DNA of 64,000 bases from contig NZ_SIHJ01000001.1 of NCBI RefSeq assembly GCF_007859765.1, positions 2,419,311-2,483,310 of the forward strand. The letters run 5' to 3'. Of this stretch, positions 48,923 through 57,095 are shown piece after piece; position 1 is the stretch's first letter, and every line of letters starts with the position of its first letter. Under the pieces are notes generated by a model. The model worked only from the letters and a program-made list of their open reading frames with translations, did not search any database and was not told where the DNA came from. Source of the stretch: Posidoniimonas corsicana (GTDB lineage Bacteria > Planctomycetota > Planctomycetia > Pirellulales > Lacipirellulaceae). Position numbers and translations under genes: made by a program.

Positions 48923-50608
48923 TTGAAACGCCTGTCCGCGGTTATCACCGCCCTCGCCTTGTCCCCCGCCCTGGCCCAGGCCCAGGTGGACGATCCAATC
49001 CTGCCCGGCATCACGGTCGAGATCGCCAACGTTCTGCGTCTGCCAGACACCAGGGGCATGGGCCCCGAGGACGGCCGTTCCGGAAACAACTACGCCCGGA
49101 TCAACTTCCTGCAGGAGATCGACGACAACCCCAACGACTGGTTCATCAACGACCTGCGCGGCCAGGTCTACCGGGTCGAGCCGTCGACCGGGTCGATCAC
49201 CGAGTACCTGGATGTGGGCGACGAGTTCTCGCGGTTTATCATCGGGCCGGGCGGGCTCTCGACCGGGCTGATCGCGATCACACCGCACCCGGAGTTCGCC
49301 TCCAACGGCAAGTTCTACACGATCCACGAGGAGTCGGCCTCCGGGAACCCGGCCACGCCGGACTTCCAGGCGGCGGCCAACGCAGGGAACCTGAACAACG
49401 GGCAGCATGGCGTGGTTACCGAGTGGACCGCCTCCGACCCGACGGCCAGCGTCTTTAGCGGCACGCACCGCGAGCTGATCAGGGTGGCTCAGCCCGCCGG
49501 CAACCTGCACAACCTTGGCGATATCGGCTTCGACCCGCTGCTGTCGCCGGGCGACGAAGGCTATGGGCTGATGTACCTGGCCGGCGGCGACGGCGGCTAC
49601 GACGCGGCTGGCAAGGGCAGCCGCCAGGCGCAGCGGCTCGACTCGGTCTTCGGAAAGCTGCTGCGGATCGACCCGGACGGCGACAACAGCTCCAACGGGC
49701 AGTACGGCGTCCCGTCGGACAACCCGTTCGCCAACGACGGCGATTCTGACACCCTGGCCGAGATCTACGCCTACGGATTCCGAAATCAGCACCGCATCAG
49801 CTGGGACCTGCAGACTGGCGTTATGATCGGGACCGACATCGGCGAGAGCCGCACCGAAGAGGTCAACTTCCCCAAGATTGGCGGCAACTACGGCTGGAGC
49901 GAGTACGAGGGAGTCTTGCATCGGGACGGCTCCCCGATTACGCGGGACGACGACACCTCCGAGTTCGAATGGCCGGTCGCCAAGTACGACCACGGCGACG
50001 GGTTCGCCATCGCGGGCGGATTCGTCTACCGGGGAACCCTGGTCCCAGAGTTAACGGGAAAGTTCATCTACGGCGACATCGTCAACGGCCGCATCTACTA
50101 CAGCGACCTGGACGAGATGCTGGCCGCCGACGCCGATGGCAGCTTCTCGACCTCCGCTGACGTTTACGAGCTCTTCCTCACCCAGGACGGCGAGTCGGTC
50201 TCGATCGCCAGCCTGGTCACCGAGGAGCGGGGCGGAGAGCTGCCGAACAACCGGGTTGACCTTCGCTTCGGTCAGACCTCCGACGGCGAGTTCTACCTGA
50301 CCACCAAGCAGGACGGCTGGGTGCGGCAGCTGACGTCGGCGTCAATGGCGGGCGACTACAACCGCGACGGCGTCGTTGACGCGGCGGACTACACCCTGTG
50401 GCGGGACACGCTCGGCCAGGCGGGCAGCGCCCCGGCCGCCGACGGCGATGGCGACAAGGTCGTGACGCTCGCCGATTACGATGTCTGGCGCAACGCCTAC
50501 GGCCAATCGGGCGCCGCCCCAACGACGGCCGCCCCGGAGCCCGCGGCCGCCCTGCTCTGCCTGGCGGCGCTCGGCCTGCCGCTAGCCCGCCGAGGCCGGG
50601 GGCGGTAA
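48923..50608 (+). CDS. PQQ-dependent sugar dehydrogenase-like propeller protein with dockerin and PEP-CTERM end
   Basis: The start is taken as TTG 48923, giving a signal peptide (KRLSAVITALALSPALAQA). Residues about 25-460 form a six-bladed GSDH/sorbosone-dehydrogenase propeller: FLQEIDDNPNDWFINDLRGQ, the HPEFASNGKFYTIH blade, YAYGFRNQHRISWDLQTG, and KIGGNYGWSEYEG, all typical. It should oxidise sugars with PQQ at the cell surface, or bind sugars if inactive. The C-terminus has two dockerin-like units (GDYNRDGVVDAADYTLWRD; DGDGDKVVTLADYDVWRN) and a PEP-CTERM tail (APEPAAALLCLAALGLPLA). The frame stays open to another TTG at 48860, and the start is uncertain. Confidence 0.85.
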   Translation: MKRLSAVITALALSPALAQAQVDDPILPGITVEIANVLRLPDTRGMGPEDGRSGNNYARINFLQEIDDNPNDWFINDLRGQVYRVEPSTGSITEYLDVGDEFSRFIIGPGGLSTGLIAITPHPEFASNGKFYTIHEESASGNPATPDFQAAANAGNLNNGQHGVVTEWTASDPTASVFSGTHRELIRVAQPAGNLHNLGDIGFDPLLSPGDEGYGLMYLAGGDGGYDAAGKGSRQAQRLDSVFGKLLRIDPDGDNSSNGQYGVPSDNPFANDGDSDTLAEIYAYGFRNQHRISWDLQTGVMIGTDIGESRTEEVNFPKIGGNYGWSEYEGVLHRDGSPITRDDDTSEFEWPVAKYDHGDGFAIAGGFVYRGTLVPELTGKFIYGDIVNGRIYYSDLDEMLAADADGSFSTSADVYELFLTQDGESVSIASLVTEERGGELPNNRVDLRFGQTSDGEFYLTTKQDGWVRQLTSASMAGDYNRDGVVDAADYTLWRDTLGQAGSAPAADGDGDKVVTLADYDVWRNAYGQSGAAPTTAAPEPAAALLCLAALGLPLARRGRGR

Positions 50609-50611
50609 CCA

Positions 50612-50631
50612 GCGGCGGGGCGCCCCGCCGC
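50612..50631. repeat. 20-base perfect palindrome after the sugar-dehydrogenase-like gene
   Basis: GCGGCGGGGC and its exact reverse complement lie back to back 4 bases after the stop. The RNA would form a strong hairpin. There is no T-run, so it may be a terminator of weak type or a 3' end stabiliser. Confidence 0.45.
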
Positions 50632-50657
50632 GATGCGAAACCCCGCTTGGTGCACCA

Positions 50658-52814
50658 ATGCAACGCACGATGCTTGCCCACACGCCCCGGGCATTACGCC
50701 GGGGCGTCTTCTTGCTGCTCACTCTCTCGCTGACGCCCGCGGCGTTCTCGCAGGCGATCGACCGCCGTGCATTGGTGGGTCGACACGCGATCAACTACTC
50801 GCGGTACAGCCCCGAAGCTCCCGCCTCGGTCGGCAACGGCGAGTTCGCGTACACCTTCGACATCACCGGCATGCAGACGTTCCCCAGCGCGCAGCCGGGG
50901 CATCTGCCGCTCGCCACCATGGCCCAGTGGGCGTGGCACCGGTTCCCGGGCAGCGAAGCGTACGCCTACGAGGACACCCTCAGCGACTACGACGCCCACG
51001 GCCGGCGAGTCAGCTACGCGACCGACATGCGGAGCGAAACCGCCACCGCGATCCGTTCCAACCCGCACCGCTTCTCACTGGGACGAGTTGGACTCCTGCT
51101 CGAGGGGAAGGACGGCGCGCGGGCCAAAGTTGGTGATCTATCAAACCCACAACAGACACTCGACCTCTGGACCGGCGTCGCGGAAAGCAGCTTTGAGTTC
51201 GACGGCCAGCCGGTGCGGGTCCGCACCGCGTCGCACCCGGAACAGGACGCCGTGGCGTTCCAGATCACCTCGCCGCTGGTGAGCGAGGGGCGGGTCGGCG
51301 CCGAGCTGCGGTTCTCGTACCCGAGCGGCGCCTGGGGCCCCGGGCTGCAGCGGTGGGACGCGGACTCCAAGCACACCACGACCCAACAACAGGCGCCCGG
51401 CGGGTACCGCATTAGTCGCGAGATGGACGGCGTCCGCTACGACGTGCTGCTGTCGACCGACGCCAATCTGGACCAGGCGGGCCCGCACCAGCTGACGCTG
51501 AAGCATCTAGGCGCGGACACACTCCAACTGGTGGTCAGCTTCAGGAAAGAAAATGCAGAGCCGGCGGCTGCCGACTCAGCCGCGGAGGTGCTGGAGGCCA
51601 GCGCCGGCCATTGGCGCCGGTTCTGGTCGAACGGGGGAGTCGTCGATCTGTCGGACAGCTCCGACCCCCGCTGGAAGGAGCTGGAGCGGCGGGTCGTGCT
51701 CTCGCAGTACCTGACCGCCATCAACTGCGCGGGGTCGCTGCCGCCGCAGGAGACCGGCTTGTTGTGCAACAGCTGGTACGGCAAGAGCCACCTCGAGATG
51801 CACTGGTGGCACGCGGCGCACTTCCCGCTTTGGGGCCGCGACGAGCTGCTCGAACGCAGCCTCGGTTGGTACGAGCAGATCCTGCCCGCCGCCCGCCGCA
51901 TCGCCGAGCGGCAGGGCTACGCCGGCGTGCGGTGGCCAAAGATGACCGGTCCGCACGGCGTCAGCAGCCCCAGCGAAGTGGGCGAGCTGCTCATCTGGCA
52001 ACAGCCCCACCCGATCTACTTCGCCGAGCTGGCCTACCGTTCTGACCCGAGCGCCGCAACGCTCGATCGGTTCCATGAGATCGTGGAGCAGACGGCCGAG
52101 TTCATGGCCGACTACGCCGAGTGGGATTCGAGCGAGTCGAACGCCGGCGAAGGGCGGTACGTCTTGGGGCCCGTGCTGATCCCTGCCCAAGAGTGCTACG
52201 ACGGCCGCGGCAAGCCGGGCGTGCTGAACCCCACCTTCGAGCTGGCCTACTGGCGGTGGGCGTTGCGTACGGCCAACGAGTGGCGCGAGCGGCAGGGGCG
52301 CCCCGCCAACGAGGAGTGGGCGGCGGTCGCCGAGAAGATCGCGCCGCTGCCGGTGCGCGACGGCGTGTACACGGCAATCGAGAACGCGCCGTTCACCCGC
52401 CGCCGCGACCACCCGTCGATGCTGGGCGCGCTGGGGGTGATGCCGGAGGTCGGCCTCGTCGACCGTGGGACCATGTCCCACACGCTCGACGACGTCCGCG
52501 GCGATTGGGACTGGGCCGAGACCTGGGGATGGGACTACCCGATGATGGCCATGACCGCCGCGCGGCTCGACCGCGGCGCCGACGCGGTCGACTGCCTGCT
52601 GATGGACGCCCCCAAGAACAACTACCTGCAGAACGGGCACTGCCGCCAGACGGACCGGCTGCCCATCTACCTGCCGGCCAACGGCGGCCTGCTGACCGCG
52701 GTTGGCATGATGGCGGCCGGTTGGGACAGCCCGACCCCGCTCCGCGCCGCGCCCGGCTTCCCAGACGACGGCGCCTGGCGCGTGCGTCACGAGGGCCTGC
52801 GGCCCATGCCGTAG
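50658..52814 (+). CDS. Secreted six-hairpin glycosidase-like protein, subtype unknown
   Basis: This 718-residue protein has a signal peptide (GVFLLLTLSLTPAAFSQA). Residues about 25-320 form a beta-sandwich (RYSPEAPASVGNGEFAYTFD), followed by an (alpha/alpha)6 barrel: TGLLCNSWYGKSHLEMHWWH, PKMTGPHGVSSPSEVGELLI and GPVLIPAQECYDGRGKPGVL. This architecture resembles GH65/GH95-type enzymes, and the PAQE glutamate is a candidate catalytic acid, but I cannot place the family. It has no dockerin and no PEP-CTERM tail although it lies among genes that do, so its product is probably free or periplasmic. It starts 49 bases after the sugar-dehydrogenase-like gene. Confidence 0.8.
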   Translation: MQRTMLAHTPRALRRGVFLLLTLSLTPAAFSQAIDRRALVGRHAINYSRYSPEAPASVGNGEFAYTFDITGMQTFPSAQPGHLPLATMAQWAWHRFPGSEAYAYEDTLSDYDAHGRRVSYATDMRSETATAIRSNPHRFSLGRVGLLLEGKDGARAKVGDLSNPQQTLDLWTGVAESSFEFDGQPVRVRTASHPEQDAVAFQITSPLVSEGRVGAELRFSYPSGAWGPGLQRWDADSKHTTTQQQAPGGYRISREMDGVRYDVLLSTDANLDQAGPHQLTLKHLGADTLQLVVSFRKENAEPAAADSAAEVLEASAGHWRRFWSNGGVVDLSDSSDPRWKELERRVVLSQYLTAINCAGSLPPQETGLLCNSWYGKSHLEMHWWHAAHFPLWGRDELLERSLGWYEQILPAARRIAERQGYAGVRWPKMTGPHGVSSPSEVGELLIWQQPHPIYFAELAYRSDPSAATLDRFHEIVEQTAEFMADYAEWDSSESNAGEGRYVLGPVLIPAQECYDGRGKPGVLNPTFELAYWRWALRTANEWRERQGRPANEEWAAVAEKIAPLPVRDGVYTAIENAPFTRRRDHPSMLGALGVMPEVGLVDRGTMSHTLDDVRGDWDWAETWGWDYPMMAMTAARLDRGADAVDCLLMDAPKNNYLQNGHCRQTDRLPIYLPANGGLLTAVGMMAAGWDSPTPLRAAPGFPDDGAWRVRHEGLRPMP

Positions 52815-52982
52815 TTAGTACGCGCTGCCGTTGCGGGCGCCACTCGAGATCGTGGCGGCTTGCAGCACCGCAACGACTGCGGCTCGCCGGTGGCGTCGCG
52901 GTCATCCGCGGCCAATCCGACGCAGGATGTTCGCCGCCCGTCTATACTGAACGGGCTTCGATTGATTGCCGGAACCGAGTTG

Positions 52983-54425
52983 ATGCCGCCTCCCTCCTAC
53001 CTACCTCGTCTGCTGATCGCGGCTGCCGCGGCGCTGCAGGCAACGCACGGCTGGGCGTACGTGCCTGACGAGCGGTGGTCGTTCGCCGCGTCGGGCCCGG
53101 CCGGCGTCGAGGGCGACCCGGTCACGCTCACCTGGAGCTTCGTCGACGACGGCGCCAGCATCTCCGATGGCGAGTCGTCGAACCTGATCTCGTACCTCGA
53201 CGACCAGTTCAACGTTCAGTCGCCGACCGACGACCTCACTGATCGGCCGTGGTTTACGCTCTTCGAGCGGTCGTTTGACCGCTGGTCGGAGTTGGGCGGC
53301 GTGACCTTTCAGTACGAAGCCCACGACGACGGCCAGCAGCTGGGCTCGGGCAGCGGCGCCCTGGGCGTGCGGGGCGACATCCGCATCGGCGGCAAGCACG
53401 TCGACGGGCCCAACGGGACGCTGGCCTACACGTGGCTGCCAAACAACGGCGACATGGTGATCGACACCGGCGAGACCGCCTTCTACTCCAATCCCTCGAA
53501 CGACTACCGGCAGTTCCGCAACACCGTGATGCACGAGGTCGGGCACGCGTTGGGGTTGCTGCACGTCGAATCCGACGACTCACGCCTGCTCCTCGAGCCG
53601 TACATCACCACCACCTTCGACGGCCCGCAGCTAGACGACATCCGCGGGCTGCACGCCCTGTACGGCGACGCCTACGAGAAGACCTACAACGGCCAAGGCA
53701 ACGGCGCCTACACCCGGGCGACGCCGCTCGGCAAACTAGTACCCGGCGGCGAGCTGGCGGTTGGATCCGACGCGGCAGGCAACCAGTCGGTTGACCCGCT
53801 GGAGACCGACTTCGTCAGCATCGCGAACAACTCCGACCGAGACTTCTTCTCGTTCACGGTCGACGCGCCCGCCACGCTCGACGCCACGCTCACGCCGCTG
53901 GGCGGGGTGTTCAACCAGGCTGCCCAAGGTGGCGTGCAGAGCACGTTTGACGCCAACGCCCGAAACGACCTGCGGCTGGCGATCTTCGCGCCCAACGGCA
54001 TGACGCCGATCGCCGTTGTCGACGCGGCCGACGCCGGCGGCGTCGAGTCGCTCAGCGGCTTCGCCCTCGACTCGCCCGGCCAGTACTACGCCCGTGTGAT
54101 GGGGGGGGACGACAACGTGCAGTTCTACGAGCTGAGGCTGTCGGCCGCGGCGCCGCTGCTGGTGCTCGCCGGCGACTACAACGGCGATGGGGTGGTCGAC
54201 GCCGCCGACTACACCGTGTGGCGGGACTCACTCGGGCAGTCGGGCCAGAGCCTGGCGGCGGACGGCAACGGCGACCTGCTCGTCGATTCAGCCGACTACG
54301 GCCTCTGGCGATCCAACTTTGGGGAGTCGGCGGCCACGGTCGGGCTTGCCGAGAACGCCCCAGAGCCAGCGGCGGTCCTGCTGCTGGCGTCCGGCGGCCT
54401 GGCCTGCCTGCGGCGCCGCCGCTGA
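52983..54425 (+). CDS. Matrixin-family metalloprotease with dockerin and PEP-CTERM end
   Basis: From ATG 52983 the protein has 480 residues with a signal peptide (RLLIAAAAALQATHGWAYV). The catalytic zinc motif is H184-E185-x-x-H188-x-x-G-x-x-H194 in NTVMHEVGHALGLLHVE, the matrixin pattern, with the family's LDDIRGLHALYG following. A beta-sandwich (about 260-390, SIANNSDRDFFSFTVDAPAT) of pre-peptidase C-terminal type comes next. Then there are two dockerin-like units (GDYNGDGVVDAADYTVWRDS and DGNGDLLVDSADYGLWRSN) and a PEP-CTERM tail (APEPAAVLLLASGGLACL). It is a surface-anchored zinc protease. The frame is open upstream, but the signal peptide fixes the start. Confidence 0.9.
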   Translation: MPPPSYLPRLLIAAAAALQATHGWAYVPDERWSFAASGPAGVEGDPVTLTWSFVDDGASISDGESSNLISYLDDQFNVQSPTDDLTDRPWFTLFERSFDRWSELGGVTFQYEAHDDGQQLGSGSGALGVRGDIRIGGKHVDGPNGTLAYTWLPNNGDMVIDTGETAFYSNPSNDYRQFRNTVMHEVGHALGLLHVESDDSRLLLEPYITTTFDGPQLDDIRGLHALYGDAYEKTYNGQGNGAYTRATPLGKLVPGGELAVGSDAAGNQSVDPLETDFVSIANNSDRDFFSFTVDAPATLDATLTPLGGVFNQAAQGGVQSTFDANARNDLRLAIFAPNGMTPIAVVDAADAGGVESLSGFALDSPGQYYARVMGGDDNVQFYELRLSAAAPLLVLAGDYNGDGVVDAADYTVWRDSLGQSGQSLAADGNGDLLVDSADYGLWRSNFGESAATVGLAENAPEPAAVLLLASGGLACLRRRR

Positions 54426-54445
54426 ACTCAGCCGCCCTACGCAGA

Positions 54446-54475
54446 CAACCCCGGTGGGGACGCCCACCGGGGTTG
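54446..54475. terminator. Bidirectional terminator between matrixin gene and repeat-protein gene
   Basis: A perfect 13-base-pair stem (CAACCCCGGTGGG and complement) with a GACG loop lies 20 bases after the matrixin stop and 27 bases before the stop of the convergent gene at 54503. It has no long T-run but serves both strands. Confidence 0.7.
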
Positions 54476-54502
54476 CGCGTTCTTGTCAGCAGTCCTCAGA
54501 AC

Positions 54503-55189
54503 TCACCAGGAGATCTGCGAAGCGTCGCTCTCGCTGACTCCCCAGATCGCGACCGCGTCGGACTGCACGTCGGCCGAGCGAAAGTTGCCGTTGGCGATCG
54601 CCACGCCGGCACTGGTGCTGTAGGCCTGACCGCCGAACACGCCGGTCGCGTTGGCCTGGCTGCGGCTCACGGCGAAGCCGCCGTTGGAAACCGCCGTGGA
54701 GCTGTTGATCGCCTCGCCGTAGCCGCCGAAGTAGCCTGACGCGTTGGCGCCGCCGCGGGCGATCGCCACGCCGCCGGTCGAGAACGCGGCGCTGGTGCTG
54801 CCGGCGAAGGCGTTGCCCCGGGCGCGGGCGTTGTCGTAAGCGGCGGCGTAGCCGCCCTGCGTCGCGGCGATGGCGTTCGAGTCGCTGCGGGCGCCCCAGC
54901 CGCGGGCCGAACTGTTCCCGCGGGCGATCGCGGTCCCGCCGTCGGCGGCGGCGATCGCCGTGCCGGTCGCGTAGCCGCCGTACCGGCCGTCGCCGGTCAT
55001 GCGGGCGTTGGCGTAGCCGCCATTGGTCGCCACCGCGTGGGCGCTGATGTTGGTGTTGCCGCGGCCGCTGGCCGACGCGCGGGCGACGCCGCCGTTCGAG
55101 AAGCTGCTGGCCCGGACCTGGGCGGCGGCCTGGTCGGCGACCATCAGCGTCAGGGCGATCATGGCGGCGAGTGCGAGTGAACGGGACAT
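54503..55189 (-). CDS. Secreted repeat protein with six glycine-rich repeats
   Basis: The 228-residue product has a signal peptide (SRSLALAAMIALTLMVADQA) and then about six degenerate repeats of 24-31 residues, each opening with an (S/T/D)xGG motif: SNGGVARASASG, TNGGYANARMTG, ADGGTAIARGNS, TQGGYAAAYDNA, STGGVAIARGGA, SNGGFAVSRSQA. Ala, Gly, Ser and Asn dominate. Alternating small residues suggest a beta-solenoid or an ice-binding-like fold. No known family is recognised. AAGGAG lies 8-13 bases before ATG 55189, a strong ribosome site. A promoter-like element 55 or so bases upstream is shared with the gene at 56254. Confidence 0.72.
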   Translation of the reverse strand: MSRSLALAAMIALTLMVADQAAAQVRASSFSNGGVARASASGRGNTNISAHAVATNGGYANARMTGDGRYGGYATGTAIAAADGGTAIARGNSSARGWGARSDSNAIAATQGGYAAAYDNARARGNAFAGSTSAAFSTGGVAIARGGANASGYFGGYGEAINSSTAVSNGGFAVSRSQANATGVFGGQAYSTSAGVAIANGNFRSADVQSDAVAIWGVSESDASQISW

Positions 55190-55227
55190 GACTGGTTCTC
55201 CTTCTTGGTAGGTTGCGAGTGGTTGTT

Positions 55228-55253
55228 GGCTCGCGGGTTAGGGTGACACCCCT
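55228..55253 (-). promoter_or_regulatory. Candidate promoter element (AGGGGTGT...GAGCC) of the repeat protein gene
   Basis: On the minus strand AGGGGTGT (55253-55246), 13 bases, then GAGCC (55232-55228) lie about 57-65 bases before the ATG at 55189. The same pair with 14 bases between occurs at 56939-56913 before the gene at 56254. The AGGGGTGTnACC part resembles an ECF-type -35 element. This is an inference from two copies. Confidence 0.4.
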
Positions 55254-55342
55254 ACCTGCCGGTTGAGTCCGCTGAGCCCGCGCAATGGGCTCACGATTCT
55301 TGAAAAGTTTTCAACACCTACTCTGGAGAATGCGCAGCAACA

Positions 55343-55377
55343 AACCGGGCCGCACCCATCGAGGGAGCGGCCCGGTT
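55343..55377 (-). terminator. Hairpin downstream of the PDZ-domain gene
   Basis: AACCGGGCCGC and its perfect complement (11 base pairs, 13-base loop) lie just after the stop of the minus-strand PDZ gene at 55405, followed on the minus strand by a short T-containing stretch (TTTGTTGC). It is a likely terminator of moderate strength. Confidence 0.55.
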
Positions 55378-55404
55378 CGGATACTAGGGAGTTCAGACGC
55401 TAGG

Positions 55405-56112
55405 CTACATCTGGGCCCGGAGGGCGGCGGCGACTTCGGGAGACAGGGCGTCGAGCTGCTTCTGCACCTCGCCGGCGGCGCCCGCCAGGTTCACCTTCTG
55501 CGGGCCGTCGGCCGTCTGCACCACGGCTTCGATCTTGTACAGCCCGTTCGTCATGCTCGACGCGAAGGCGGTCACAGGCGAGCGGCCCACCGACGACGAA
55601 GCGCTGGCCGATCGCGGGCCGGTCGTCTGCCACATGCCGCCGACGCGGCTGCTGGTCGGCAGCGCGACCCGCGGCTGGAGCGTGACCTTGTGCGGGCCGG
55701 CCCCGGTCAGCAGGATCAGGTCAGCGGGCCGGTCGAGCGGCCCGACCTTGGCCGGGTCGGTCGCAATCTGGCCGTTTACCTGCAGCACCACGTGCCCGGC
55801 GCGGATGCCGGCCGCCTCGGCGGGGCTGCCGGCCCGGACCTCGCTGACGTACAGGCCGGCGCCGTCCTGCAGCTCGGGCAGCCGCTGGTAGAGCTCCGGC
55901 ATCGCGTCGAATTTGAGCCCCCAGTTCAATTCAACCCGGTTGACCGGCGTGGCGATCCCCGCCGCGGCGTGCAGCGAGGGCGGCAGCAGCTGGCTGAGGG
56001 TCGAACGTTTCAGGTGCTCGAGGCTCTCGGGGCCGTAGGTGGTGATGCGGGGGCCCTGGGCCAGGACGGGGGTGGCGGCGAGGGCGACAATCAGCAGCAC
56101 GGAACGGGACAT
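55405..56112 (-). CDS. Secreted PDZ-domain protein
   Basis: The 235-residue protein has a signal peptide (MSRSVLLIVALAATPVLAQG) and a PDZ domain at about residues 85-150: LYVSEVRAGSPAEAAGIRAG and VVLQVNGQIATDPAKVGPLD, with the usual glycine-rich peptide-binding loop. No protease triad is present, so it is a binding or scaffold protein. The C-terminal part (about 160-235) is Ser-rich then helical. Its leader matches that of the repeat protein at 54503: both have AAGGAG, then a CAGTC, then ATGTCCCG, implying duplication or co-regulation. It lies between the other two secreted minus-strand genes. Confidence 0.8.
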   Translation of the reverse strand: MSRSVLLIVALAATPVLAQGPRITTYGPESLEHLKRSTLSQLLPPSLHAAAGIATPVNRVELNWGLKFDAMPELYQRLPELQDGAGLYVSEVRAGSPAEAAGIRAGHVVLQVNGQIATDPAKVGPLDRPADLILLTGAGPHKVTLQPRVALPTSSRVGGMWQTTGPRSASASSSVGRSPVTAFASSMTNGLYKIEAVVQTADGPQKVNLAGAAGEVQKQLDALSPEVAAALRAQM

Positions 56113-56213
56113 GACTGGGTCTCCTTGAATGTAAACGGTTGGATTGGGGAGTCGCTAAGACTGACTGGCGAATGGCCGACCGGTCCCAGCGCGGAATCTC
56201 AAAAAGAACTCAA

Positions 56214-56247
56214 GAAAACCGGCCAGCGACGCTGGGTCGCTGGCCGG
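56214..56247 (-). terminator. Terminator of the secreted Gly-rich gene at 56254
   Basis: A perfect 12-base-pair stem (CCGGCCAGCGAC and complement, 56219-56247) with a five-base loop is followed on the minus strand by TTTTC. It lies just after the stop at 56254. Confidence 0.8.
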
Positions 56248-56253
56248 GGAGCG

Positions 56254-56877
56254 TTACCGGCCGAAACGGAACTTGCGGCCGCTGGGCAGGCTGAAGCCGC
56301 GGTTGCCGCCCGAGTTGCGGGGCATCACGGCCGGCTGGTAGTTGTTGCTGGATCCGGAGTTGCCGTTGTTGAACAGCACGGGGGATCCATTGCTGTTGTT
56401 TTTGCCGCCGAACGGCACGTACTGCGAGCCCGAGCCTGATCCCCACCGGCGGGTGCGGCTCTCGGTCCAGGCCTTGGTGTTGTCGCCCCAGCCAACGACC
56501 TCGCTGCCGCCGCCCTGCTGCGAGGCGCTGCCGCCGGCCTCCACGCGGCCGTTGCCGCCGCCGGTGACCACGCCGCCCTGGCTGACATGGGCGCCGTCGC
56601 GGCCAATGGCCATGTTGAAGTTGTGCCCGACGCCCGACGAGCCGTTCGAGGCGCCGATGCTGTGGGAGATCGCGACGCCGTCCTTCGTGACGCCGACGCC
56701 CAGCGCCCGGCCGAAGCCGTCGCGGCTCTCGGTCTTGGCGATGCCCCAGTCGCCGACGTAGCCGGCCGAGGCGCCCGATCCGCCCGGGCCGACGTCGACG
56801 CCGGAGTCGGCCGATTGGGCCAACGCCAGGGCGGGGGCGAGTGCTAACAACAATGCTGCGGTGAGGGAGGTCTTCAT
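56254..56877 (-). CDS. Secreted Gly/Asn/Ser-rich protein
   Basis: From ATG 56877 the protein has 207 residues, with a signal peptide (MKTSLTAALLLALAPALALA). The mature part is rich in Gly, Ser and Asn and has imperfect repeats (GVTKDGVAISHSIGASNG, GHNFNMAIGRDGAHVSQGG, VVTGGGNGRVEAGGSAS). The C-terminus is basic and low in complexity (NRGFSLPSGRKFRFGR). AAGGA lies about 9 bases upstream. It resembles the repeat protein at 54503 in style, but I find no shared motif strong enough to call them paralogues. The promoter-like element upstream is shared with that gene. Confidence 0.7.
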   Translation of the reverse strand: MKTSLTAALLLALAPALALAQSADSGVDVGPGGSGASAGYVGDWGIAKTESRDGFGRALGVGVTKDGVAISHSIGASNGSSGVGHNFNMAIGRDGAHVSQGGVVTGGGNGRVEAGGSASQQGGGSEVVGWGDNTKAWTESRTRRWGSGSGSQYVPFGGKNNSNGSPVLFNNGNSGSSNNYQPAVMPRNSGGNRGFSLPSGRKFRFGR

Positions 56878-56912
56878 CGTTCTAGTCCTTCGTTTTGCGG
56901 GAGGGCCGAGTG

Positions 56913-56939
56913 GGCTCGGCGTGGGTCGGTTACACCCCT
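56913..56939 (-). promoter_or_regulatory. Candidate promoter element (AGGGGTGT...GAGCC) of the Gly-rich gene
   Basis: On the minus strand AGGGGTGT (56939-56932), 14 bases and GAGCC (56917-56913) lie about 55-62 bases before ATG 56877, almost the same spacing as the copy at 55228-55253. It sits in the gap shared with the divergent ECF sigma gene. Confidence 0.4.
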
Positions 56940-57095
56940 GACTGCCCATCCCCGCCCGCATCCCCGCGCCCGCCGCTGCTTTTTCGCCAAGAATCTTGAG
57001 TTTTTCCGGATCGCCCGGACTTTCGACGCCCCCGCGGCCGGGCTAGGCTAGGCTTGGACGCCAGACCTACCTCTTTTCCCCGGGAAAAATGCCCC

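Noticed and set aside
47828-49993. A 721-codon minus-strand frame opposite two PEP-CTERM genes
   Set aside because: Antisense shadow spanning an intergenic gap; no motif.
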